From NCBI RefSeq assembly GCF_002941025.1, contig NZ_PTJS01000001.1:1178001-1242000 (forward strand): 64,000 nucleotides of DNA, in the 5' to 3' direction. Made by a program: the position numbers and the translations under genes. The DNA is from Streptomyces sp. QL37. Its GTDB lineage: Bacteria > Actinomycetota > Actinomycetes > Streptomycetales > Streptomycetaceae. Every line of letters starts with the position of its first letter. The first letter of the stretch is position 1. The notes below the pieces were generated by a model. The model saw only the letters and a list, made by a program, of their open reading frames with translations, was not told the origin of the DNA and ran no database searches. Positions 25,528 through 33,107 of the stretch are shown piece after piece.

Positions 25528-25731
25528 GTGCAGCGTACAGATTCGGTGGAGATTCCCGCCCGAGCTACTTACTCCGTGGTCAGAACTCTGCCCGAGCCTT
25601 GCCCATCTGGCCCGATTTCTACGGTTGGCATGGCCAGATGCCACGTTTTCCGGAGACTTCGGACCCTCCCGCGGCCTCACGCGGTGAGGTAGCGTCGCGG
25701 CGCCGTGCGGAGCGCCACAAGGAGCAGGTCA

Positions 25732-27555
25732 TTGCGCGAGTTCACTGTCCCACCCATGGCCGCTGCCCCTCAAGTCGGCGGTCTTGCCGATACCGTCTTC
25801 GACTATGCGGACGAGGACCCCCACCGGACGGCCCTCGGCCGCAAGGACGCGCAGGGCCGATGGCACGACGTGTCGGCGGCCACCTTCCGAGACGAGGTGC
25901 TCGCTCTCGCCAAGGGCCTGATCGCGCACGGTGTCCGGTTCGGCGACCGGGTCGCCCTGATGTCCCGCACGCGCTACGAGTGGACCCTCTTCGACTTCGC
26001 CCTCTGGGCGGTGGGCGCCCAGTCGGTGCCGATCTACCCGACGTCGTCGGCCGAGCAGGTCCTGTGGATGCTGCACGACGCCGAGGTCGCGGCGGTCATG
26101 GTGGAGCACGAGGACCACGCGATGACGATCGGCTCGGTGATAGACCGGCTGCCGAATCTGCGCAGACTCTGGCAGCTGGACGCCGACGTGGTGACCGAGC
26201 TCAACGAGGCCGGTGCGCTGGTCGACGACGAGGTCGTCCACCGGCACCGCCGGGCGGTGACCCCCGACTCCGTGGCGACCGTGATCTACACCTCCGGCAC
26301 GACGGGGCGCCCCAAGGGCTGTGTGATCACGCACTCCCACTTCATGTTCGAGGCCGACACCATGGTCGGCCGCTGGCATCCGGTGTTCCTCTCCAAGCCC
26401 GGCGAGGAGGCGGCGACGCTGCTCTTCCTGCCGCTCGCCCATGTCTTCGGCCGCATGGTGGAGATCGCGGCGCTGCGCGGCCGGGTGAAGCTGGCGCACC
26501 AGCCGGAGCTGTCCGCGAAGGCGCTGATGCCGGACCTGGTGGCCTTCCGGCCCACCTTCATCCTGGCGGTGCCGTACATCTTCGAGAAGGTCTTCAACGG
26601 CGCCCGGCGCAAGGCGGAGGCGGAGGGCCGCGCGGGGGCGTTCGACAAGGCCGTGGACATCGCGGTGAAGTACGCCGAGGCGATGGAGGAGCGGGCCTTC
26701 GGCACGGGACCCGGACCGTCCGCCGGGCTGCGGATGCAGCACCAGTTCTTCGACAAGGTGGTCTACCGCAAGGTCCGCGACGCGATGGGCGGCCGGGTGC
26801 GGCACGCCATGTCGGGCGGCTCCGGGATGGACCGCCGGCTCGGGCTGTTCTTCGCGGGCGCGGGTGTCACGGTCTACGAGGGTTACGGACTGACCGAGAC
26901 GACGGCCGCGGCCACGGCCAATCCGCCCGAACGCACCCGCTACGGCACGGTCGGCCAGCCGATCCCCGGTTCCACGGTGCACATCGCACGGGACGGTGAG
27001 GTGTGGGTGCACGGGGCCAACGTCTTCTCCGGGTACCTGGGCGACCCCAAGGCCACGGATGCGGTCCTGCACGACGGGTGGCTGGCCACCGGTGACCTGG
27101 GCGCGCTCGACGAGGACGGTTATCTGACCATCACCGGGCGCAAGAAGGAGATCCTGGTGACCTCCGGTGGCAAGAGCGTGGCCCCGTCCGGCCTGGAGGA
27201 GCGGGTGCGCGCACACCCGCTGGTGGCGCAGTGCATCGTCGTCGGCAACGACAGGCCCTACATCGCGGCTCTGGTCACCGTGGACCACGAGTCGGTGGAG
27301 CACTGGCTCGCCATGCAGGGCCGTACGCCGATGCGTCCCGCCGATCTGGTGCGCGACCCCGACCTGGAGATGGAGGTGCGCAGGGCGGTGGTGGCCGCGA
27401 ACACGGCGGTGTCCCAGGCGGAGTCCATCCGCACCTTCCGCATCCTGGCGCACCAGTTCACCGAGGAGCACGGCCTGCTGACCCCGTCGCTCAAGCTGAA
27501 GCGCAAGGCGATCGAGACGGCGTACGCGGCCGAGGTCGACGCTCTGTACCGATGA
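25732..27555 (+). CDS. long-chain acyl-CoA synthetase / AMP-dependent synthetase
   Basis: About 607 aa. The P-loop-like YTSGTTGRPKG (about residues 187-197), the A5 motif YEGYGLTETTAA and C-terminal A8/A10 motifs (TGDLGALDEDGYL, TPSLKLKRKAI) define the adenylate-forming family. The likely start is the TTG at 25732: AAGGAG sits 7 nt before it and the protein then begins REFTVPP. It activates fatty acids to acyl-CoA via acyl-AMP. Single gene with a 204-bp leader region before it, in which no other feature was recognised. Confidence 0.9.
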   Translation: MREFTVPPMAAAPQVGGLADTVFDYADEDPHRTALGRKDAQGRWHDVSAATFRDEVLALAKGLIAHGVRFGDRVALMSRTRYEWTLFDFALWAVGAQSVPIYPTSSAEQVLWMLHDAEVAAVMVEHEDHAMTIGSVIDRLPNLRRLWQLDADVVTELNEAGALVDDEVVHRHRRAVTPDSVATVIYTSGTTGRPKGCVITHSHFMFEADTMVGRWHPVFLSKPGEEAATLLFLPLAHVFGRMVEIAALRGRVKLAHQPELSAKALMPDLVAFRPTFILAVPYIFEKVFNGARRKAEAEGRAGAFDKAVDIAVKYAEAMEERAFGTGPGPSAGLRMQHQFFDKVVYRKVRDAMGGRVRHAMSGGSGMDRRLGLFFAGAGVTVYEGYGLTETTAAATANPPERTRYGTVGQPIPGSTVHIARDGEVWVHGANVFSGYLGDPKATDAVLHDGWLATGDLGALDEDGYLTITGRKKEILVTSGGKSVAPSGLEERVRAHPLVAQCIVVGNDRPYIAALVTVDHESVEHWLAMQGRTPMRPADLVRDPDLEMEVRRAVVAANTAVSQAESIRTFRILAHQFTEEHGLLTPSLKLKRKAIETAYAAEVDALYR

Positions 27556-27691
27556 GCCCGGGGCGCGTCTGACGGCCGGTCAGGGGTGCGCTCCTTCTCC
27601 CGTTCACCGGATCGGGGCAGGTGGGAATGGTTAGGCTTTTCCGATCGTTCCCTCTGGGAGTACCCACCCACAACGTAAGGATCGACCGCTC

Positions 27692-28528
27692 GTGAGCCAG
27701 GTCCCCACCATCACCCTCAACAACGGCCTCGAGATGCCGCAGCTCGGCTTCGGTGTCTGGCAGGTGCCTGACGACGAGGCCACGACGGCCGTGGCCACGG
27801 CCCTGGAGGCCGGGTACCGGAGCATCGACACCGCCGCGGTCTACGGGAACGAGGCGGGCACGGGCAAGGGCCTCGCCGCCTCGGGTGTGCCCCGCGAGGA
27901 GCTGTTCGTCACGACCAAGCTGTGGAACAGCGAGCAGGGCCACGACTCGACGCTGCGCGCCTTCGACGCGTCGCTGGACAAGCTGGGCCTCGACTACGTC
28001 GACCTCTACCTCATCCACTGGCCGACGCCGGCCAAGGACGCGTACGTCGACACGTACAAGGCCTTCGAGCGGATCCTCGCCGACGGCCGCGCGAAGGCCA
28101 TCGGCGTGTCGAACTTCCTGCCGGAGCACCTGGAGCGCCTGATGGGCGAGACCTCGGTCGTCCCCGCGGTCAACCAGATCGAGCTGCACCCGCAGCTCCA
28201 GCAGGCCGAGTCCCGTGCCGTCCACGCCGAGCACGGCATCGTCACCGAGGCCTGGTCGCCGCTGGGCTCGGGCAAGGGCCTCCTGGAGGTCCCGACGGTG
28301 GTCGCCGTCGCGCACAAGCACGGCCGGAGCCCCGCGCAGGCGGTGCTCCGCTGGCACCTGCAGACCGGCCACGTGGTGATCCCCAAGTCCGTGACGCCGT
28401 CGCGGATCGCGGAGAACATCGACGTCTTCGACTTCGAGCTGGACGCCGACGACCTGGCCGCGTTCGCCGCGCTCGACGAGGGCAAGCGCATCGGATCCCA
28501 CCCGGCCGAGATGAACGCCGGCGCCTGA
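27692..28528 (+). CDS. aldo/keto reductase
   Basis: 278 aa. Family signatures: GFGVWQV, GYRSIDTAAVYGNEAGTG (catalytic Asp and Tyr), VTTKLWNSEQ (catalytic Lys), LIHWP (His) and the NADPH-binding VIPKSVTPSRIAENIDVFDFEL. All four tetrad residues are present, so it should be an active NADPH-dependent carbonyl reductase of the 2,5-diketo-gluconate-reductase type. GTG start. Followed by a strong hairpin terminator, so probably monocistronic. Confidence 0.93.
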   Translation: MSQVPTITLNNGLEMPQLGFGVWQVPDDEATTAVATALEAGYRSIDTAAVYGNEAGTGKGLAASGVPREELFVTTKLWNSEQGHDSTLRAFDASLDKLGLDYVDLYLIHWPTPAKDAYVDTYKAFERILADGRAKAIGVSNFLPEHLERLMGETSVVPAVNQIELHPQLQQAESRAVHAEHGIVTEAWSPLGSGKGLLEVPTVVAVAHKHGRSPAQAVLRWHLQTGHVVIPKSVTPSRIAENIDVFDFELDADDLAAFAALDEGKRIGSHPAEMNAGA

Positions 28529-28541
28529 CCGCCGCTCGTCC

Positions 28542-28582
28542 CCGGCGCCCCCACCGCGCTGTACGCGCGGCGGGGGCGCCGG
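28542..28582 (+). terminator. hairpin terminator after the aldo/keto reductase
   Basis: 17-bp arms (28542-28558 with 28566-28582) with one mismatch and a 7-nt loop, 14 bp past the stop codon. Confidence 0.75.
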
Positions 28583-28659
28583 TGTGCCCCCGCGGCCAGG
28601 AGAGCGATCCGCGGGAAACACGGTGGAACCGCGCCGGTCGGGCTGGTTATGGTCGCCGG

Positions 28660-29019
28660 ATGAGTACCCGAACCTTCCGCATCACGGTCCGCGGCGTCTT
28701 CGACGGGCTCGGCCCCGACCAGCGGGCCGAGCTCCTGTCCCGTGCCGCGGAGCACGACGTCCTGCGCGCGGCCTTCACCCCCGAGGGACACCTGAGCTAC
28801 GACCTGGCCGCCCGCTCGGCCTTCACCTTCCGATTCCAGGACTCGGGCGATGCGGAAGAGGACATCCTGGAGGCGACCGAGCGCGCCGAGAACGCGGCGC
28901 GGACGTGGCTGTCGGAGCGAGGCTACGGCTACAAGAACCTCAGGAGCAGCGCCGAGGACCTCTCCCAGGCGCCCCTCGGCAAGCGGCAGCGCCGCGCCGC
29001 GGCCGGGAAGGACGCCTGA
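28660..29019 (+). CDS. DUF6204 family protein
   Basis: 119 aa, conserved in Streptomyces but of unknown function: TFRITVRGVFDGL at the N-terminus, EGHLSYDLAARSAFTFRF, and a C-terminal helix ending in basic residues. The stop TGA (29017-29019) exists only in this copy. Two further partial copies follow at 29519-29773 (inverted) and 29773-29977 (direct), and both have C where this copy has the A of the stop codon. Confidence 0.8.
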   Translation: MSTRTFRITVRGVFDGLGPDQRAELLSRAAEHDVLRAAFTPEGHLSYDLAARSAFTFRFQDSGDAEEDILEATERAENAARTWLSERGYGYKNLRSSAEDLSQAPLGKRQRRAAAGKDA

Positions 29020-29042
29020 CCCTCCCGCCTCAGCCCCGGAGC

Positions 29043-29073
29043 GGCGTGGGGGCCGGACGCCGGCCCCCACGCC
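29043..29073. terminator. bidirectional hairpin terminator between convergent genes
   Basis: A perfect 14-bp GC stem (29043-29056 with 29060-29073) and a 3-nt loop between the DUF6204 stop and the convergent alpha-mannosidase stop. Duplicate copies occur in the inverted segment (29465-29495) and at 30002-30032. Such a strong hairpin is a plausible trigger for polymerase template switching. Confidence 0.8.
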
Positions 29074-29078
29074 CCGGT

Positions 29079-29286
29079 TCAGCGGCGGGCGAACCGCAGC
29101 GTGACCAGCTCGAACGGGCGCAGTGACAGGCTCAGCCCTTCCTCGGCGAGCACGGGCGCCGTCACGCCGTCCAGCGGTCGCTCCAGCAGGTCGGTGACCG
29201 CGACCCCTGCCGCGTCGAACCCGGTGGCGAGGCGGGCCCGGGCCCGGCCCCCGGTGGACTCGTAGAGACGGACGACGAGGTCACCG
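29079..29286 (-). pseudogene. fragment: extra 3' end of the alpha-mannosidase gene
   Basis: Copy of 30038-30245, encoding only the C-terminal residues ending LRPFELVTLRFARR. It has no start and no upstream body, and is part of the duplicated block. Confidence 0.85.
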
Positions 29287-29459
29287 GGGGCCGGGCCCGG
29301 GCCCGCCTCGCCACCGGGTTCGACGCGGCAGGGGTCGCGGTCACCGACCTGCTGGAGCGACCGCTGGACGGCGTGACGGCGCCCGTGCTCGCCGAGGAAG
29401 GGCTGAGCCTGTCACTGCGCCCGTTCGAGCTGGTCACGCTGCGGTTCGCCCGCCGCTGA
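29283..29459 (+). pseudogene. fragment: inverted 3' end of the alpha-mannosidase gene
   Basis: Reverse complement of 29079-29255, reading on the plus strand to a TGA at 29457-29459. About 58 codons of the mannosidase C-terminus, without a start. Part of the inverted segment. Confidence 0.85.
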
Positions 29460-29518
29460 ACCGGGGCGTGGGGGCCGGCGTCCGGCCCCCACGCCGCTCC
29501 GGGGCTGAGGCGGGGGGG

Positions 29519-29773
29519 GCAGGCGTCCTTCCCGGCCGCGGCGCGGCGCTGCCGCTTGCCGAGGGGCGCCTGGGAGAGGTCCTCGGCGCTGCTCCTGAGG
29601 TTCTTGTAGCCGTAGCCTCGCTCCGACAGCCACGTCCGCGCCGCGTTCTCGGCGCGCTCGGTCGCCTCCAGGATGTCCTCTTCCGCATCGCCCGAGTCCT
29701 GGAATCGGAAGGTGAAGGCCGAGCGGGCGGCCAGGTCGTAGCTCAGGTGTCCCTCGGGGGTGAAGGCCGCGCG
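29519..29773 (-). pseudogene. fragment: inverted DUF6204 C-terminal part
   Basis: Reverse complement of 28765-29019, lacking the first 35 codons. Where the intact gene has its TGA this copy has a poly-C run, so the frame continues past the natural end. No native start. Confidence 0.8.
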
Positions 29774-29977
29774 CTCGGCCTTCACCTTCCGATTCCAGGA
29801 CTCGGGCGATGCGGAAGAGGACATCCTGGAGGCGACCGAGCGCGCCGAGAACGCGGCGCGGACGTGGCTGTCGGAGCGAGGCTACGGCTACAAGAACCTC
29901 AGGAGCAGCGCCGAGGACCTCTCCCAGGCGCCCCTCGGCAAGCGGCAGCGCCGCGCCGCGGCCGGGAAGGACGCCTG
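29773..29977 (+). pseudogene. fragment: third, truncated DUF6204 copy
   Basis: Matches codons 52-119 of the intact gene from SAFTFRF onward. It begins at a CGCG/GGCCTTCACC micro-homology with the inverted copy and has lost the stop codon to C. Not expected to be functional. Confidence 0.8.
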
Positions 29978-30037
29978 CCCCCCCCGCCTCAGCCCCGGAG
30001 CGGCGTGGGGGCCGGACGCCGGCCCCCACGCCCCGGT

Positions 30038-33000
30038 TCAGCGGCGGGCGAACCGCAGCGTGACCAGCTCGAACGGGCGCAGTGACAGGCTCAGCCCTTC
30101 CTCGGCGAGCACGGGCGCCGTCACGCCGTCCAGCGGTCGCTCCAGCAGGTCGGTGACCGCGACCCCTGCCGCGTCGAACCCGGTGGCGAGGCGGGCCCGG
30201 GCCCGGCCCCCGGTGGACTCGTAGAGACGGACGACGAGGTCACCGCTCGCGTCGTCGGCCAGCTTGACCGCGCTGACGACGACGGCGTCGTTGTCGACGG
30301 TCACCAGCGGTGCGACCTCGCGCTCTCCGGTGACGCGGCGCTCGGGCAGGTTGATGCGGAAGCCTTCACGCACGGCGTCGCCGATCGCCGCGCCCGGCGC
30401 GAGGGCGTGCCGGAAGCGGTGCACGCCCTGGTCGGTCTCCGGGTCGGGGAACCGGGGGGCGCGCAGGAGCGAGACGCGCACCGTGGTGGTGGTGCCCGCG
30501 TCGGACGCGCGCACCGTGCGGGTCACGTCGTGCCCGTACGTCGAGTCGTTGACGAGTGCCACGCCCCAGCCCGGCTCCTCCACGTGGACGAACCGGTGGT
30601 TGCACGCCTCGAACTTGGCCGCCTCCCAGCTGGTGTTGGTGTGGGTGGCCCGGTAGAAGTGCCCGAACTGGGTCTCGGAGGCGTAACGCTCGGCGTGCAC
30701 GTCCAGCGGGAACGAGGCCTTGAGGAACTTCTCAGTCTCGTGCCAGTCGACCTCGGTGTCGATGTCGAGGCGCTTGGCACCGGAGGTGAGGGTCAGCAGC
30801 TGGGTGACCTTCGAGGTGCCGAAGCTCCGTACGATCCGGACACCGACCGTGCCTTCGCCCTCGACCGGGGTGAGCTCGTCGAGGTCCGTGAGGTCGGTGA
30901 CGGTGTTCCGGTAGAACGCGTCGACGTCCCAGGCGTCCCACATGTTCGGGAAGTCGGGGTGGATCTGGAGGAGGTTGGCGGCCTGCCCAGGTGCGACGGT
31001 CTCGCGCTCGGCACCGATGTCGTAGGCCGAGACGACCAGGCCCCTCGCGTCGATCTCCACCTGGAGGAGTCCGTTGTCGAGCACGAAGCCGCCGCCCTCA
31101 CGCGGGGCCAGCTGTCCCTCGCTGCCGGGATGTGCGGCGGCGGCCGCGCCCGCCTCCACCCCGGCACGGGTGTGCGGGGCGGAGTTGAAGACGAGCTCGC
31201 GCCCTGCGGAGGGATCGCCCGCCAGTGCGCGCTGCGCGGCGTCCACGATGCCGTTCAGCTCGCCCGCGACGGCCGCGTAGGTCTTCTCGGCCTCGCGGTG
31301 CACCCAGGCGATCGACGAGCCCGGGAGGATGTCGTGGAACTGGTGGAGCAGTACCGTCTTCCAGATCCGGTCCAACTGCTCGTACGGGTAGGCGTATCCG
31401 GACTGCACGGCGGCGGTCGCGGCCCACAGCTCGGCCTCCCGCAGCAGGTGTTCGCTCCGGCGGTTGCCCTGCTTGGTCTTCGCCTGGCTGGTGAGCGTGG
31501 CGCGGTGGAGCTCCAGATACAGCTCGCCGACCCACACCGGCGCGTCCGGGTATTCGGCCTCGGCCTTGGTGAAGAAGTCGGCGGGCTTCTCCCACTCGAC
31601 GGTGGCCGAGCCCTCCAGGCTCCGCATCCGGCCGGCCTTGGCGATCATCTCGCGGGTCGTACCCCCGCCGCCGTCGCCCCAGCCGGTCGGCGCGAGCGAG
31701 TGACGGGCGACCCCCTTGTCCTTGAAGTTGTCCGCCGCGTGGGCGATCTCGCTGCCCTTCATCGAGCAGTTGTACGTGTCGACCGGCGGGAAGTGGGTGA
31801 AGATCCGCGTGCCGTCGATGCCCTCCCAACGGAAGGTGTGGTGCGGGAACTTGTTGGTCTGGCTCCACGAGATCTTCTGGGTGAGCAGCCACTTGGAACC
31901 GGCGGCCTTGATGATCTGCGGCAGCCCGGCGGCGAAGCCGAACGTGTCGGGCAGCCAGGCCTCGTCGTTCTCGATGCCGAACTCGTCGAGGAAGAAGCGC
32001 TTCCCGTGCACGAACTGACGGGCCATCGCCTCGGAGCCCGGCATGTTGGTGTCGGACTCGACCCACATGCCGCCGGAGGGCACGAACCTGCCGTCCGCGA
32101 CGGCCTTCTTGACCTTGGCGTAGACCTCGGGCCGGTGTTCCTTGATCCAGGCGAACTGCTGTGCCTGGGACATCGCGAAGACGAAGTCCGGTTCGTCCTC
32201 CAGCAGGGCCGTCATGTTGGACGTCGTCCGCGCCACCTTGCGGACCGTCTCGCGCAGCGGCCACAGCCAGGCGGAGTCGATGTGGGCGTGCCCGACGGCA
32301 CTGATGCGGTGTGCGGACGGCTGCGCGGGGGTGGCGAGCACCTCTGCCAGCTCCGCGCGGGCGGCCGCCGCGGTTCCGTTGACGTCCTGGAGGTCCACCG
32401 CGTCGAGAGCCCGGCCGACGGCGCGCAGGATGTCCCAGCGGCGGGCTCCTTCGACGGGCAGCTCCGCCATCAGCTCCCCGAGCACCTCCAGGTCCTGGAC
32501 GAGGTTCCACACGTGCTCGTCGAAGACGGCGAGGTCCATCCGGGCGAGGGTGTACTGGAGCTCGCTGCCTGCGGTCTCCTTGTCGCCGAGCCGGGTCGGG
32601 AGGAAGGGGTGGTAGTCAAGGATGACGGGGTTGGAGGCGGCCTCGACGTGCAGCAGGACCTCTTCGCCGCCCTCGACGGGAGCCCCCACGCGCACCCACT
32701 GGTTACGCGGGTTGAGGCCCTTCACCGGGGTGCCGTCGGGCCGGTACACCAGGCCCTCGCACTGGAAGCCCGGCATGTTCTCGTCGAAGCCCAGGTCGAG
32801 GAGCGCCTCGACGGTGCGGCCCGCCCAGTGCGCGGGGACCGTACCGGAGACGCGGAACCAGCAGGTGCTCCACGGGGCACCCCACCGGTCGCCGACCGCG
32901 ATGGGCTCGACAGGGCCGGCCAGGCCCTCGGCGACCGGGACGGGCTCGCCCGGGGCGTTCCAGACGGCGACGTCCAGTGGTACGGACTCCGGGTACACGG

Positions 33001-33067
33001 CGGGGCGGATGCGTTCGTCCAGGACACGCTTCAGACGGGCTTCCACCAGGCTGCGGTCGTCGTGCAT
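30038..33067 (-). CDS. GH38 alpha-mannosidase
   Basis: 1009 aa. An N-terminal beta-sandwich (about 1-240) precedes the GH38 catalytic domain with zinc-binding HAHIDSAWLWP (about 260-270), the nucleophile Asp374 in LPDTFGFAAG, and HQFHDILPGSS (another zinc/active-site region, about 570), then the mid and C-terminal all-beta domains. No signal peptide, so it acts in the cytoplasm on imported mannosides. It is the last of six co-oriented genes with an ABC importer, a GH5 and a GH85 enzyme, which points to trimming of high-mannose N-glycan fragments. Its 3' end is duplicated next door, but this copy is complete. Confidence 0.95.
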   Translation of the reverse strand: MHDDRSLVEARLKRVLDERIRPAVYPESVPLDVAVWNAPGEPVPVAEGLAGPVEPIAVGDRWGAPWSTCWFRVSGTVPAHWAGRTVEALLDLGFDENMPGFQCEGLVYRPDGTPVKGLNPRNQWVRVGAPVEGGEEVLLHVEAASNPVILDYHPFLPTRLGDKETAGSELQYTLARMDLAVFDEHVWNLVQDLEVLGELMAELPVEGARRWDILRAVGRALDAVDLQDVNGTAAAARAELAEVLATPAQPSAHRISAVGHAHIDSAWLWPLRETVRKVARTTSNMTALLEDEPDFVFAMSQAQQFAWIKEHRPEVYAKVKKAVADGRFVPSGGMWVESDTNMPGSEAMARQFVHGKRFFLDEFGIENDEAWLPDTFGFAAGLPQIIKAAGSKWLLTQKISWSQTNKFPHHTFRWEGIDGTRIFTHFPPVDTYNCSMKGSEIAHAADNFKDKGVARHSLAPTGWGDGGGGTTREMIAKAGRMRSLEGSATVEWEKPADFFTKAEAEYPDAPVWVGELYLELHRATLTSQAKTKQGNRRSEHLLREAELWAATAAVQSGYAYPYEQLDRIWKTVLLHQFHDILPGSSIAWVHREAEKTYAAVAGELNGIVDAAQRALAGDPSAGRELVFNSAPHTRAGVEAGAAAAAHPGSEGQLAPREGGGFVLDNGLLQVEIDARGLVVSAYDIGAERETVAPGQAANLLQIHPDFPNMWDAWDVDAFYRNTVTDLTDLDELTPVEGEGTVGVRIVRSFGTSKVTQLLTLTSGAKRLDIDTEVDWHETEKFLKASFPLDVHAERYASETQFGHFYRATHTNTSWEAAKFEACNHRFVHVEEPGWGVALVNDSTYGHDVTRTVRASDAGTTTTVRVSLLRAPRFPDPETDQGVHRFRHALAPGAAIGDAVREGFRINLPERRVTGEREVAPLVTVDNDAVVVSAVKLADDASGDLVVRLYESTGGRARARLATGFDAAGVAVTDLLERPLDGVTAPVLAEEGLSLSLRPFELVTLRFARR

Positions 33068-33107
33068 GAGGGTGACTCCGTTGTGATGTGGGTGTGGGTG
33101 GGGCGGA

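Larger units (their letters stand above)
28765..29773. repeat. 491-bp inverted repeat (28765-29255 with 29283-29773)
   Basis: The segment 29283-29773 is the reverse complement of 28765-29255, separated by a 27-bp spacer. It carries the eight-C variant, so it agrees with the distal direct copy and not with the proximal one. With the direct repeat it forms a forward-inverted-forward triplication. Confidence 0.9.
28814..30245 (+). repeat. 473-bp direct repeat (28814-29286 and 29773-30245)
   Basis: Offset 959 bp. Each copy holds the 3' part of the DUF6204 gene, the hairpin and the last 70 codons of the alpha-mannosidase gene. I see only two differences: 29019 A versus 29978 C, and 29023 T versus 29982 C. 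These turn TGACCCTCCC into a run of eight C in the second copy and remove the DUF6204 stop. Confidence 0.9.

Noticed and set aside
29412..30224. Several open frames of 150-205 codons in the repeat block, both strands
   Set aside because: They are chimeras of DUF6204 and mannosidase fragments in real and shadow frames; no native starts or complete domains.
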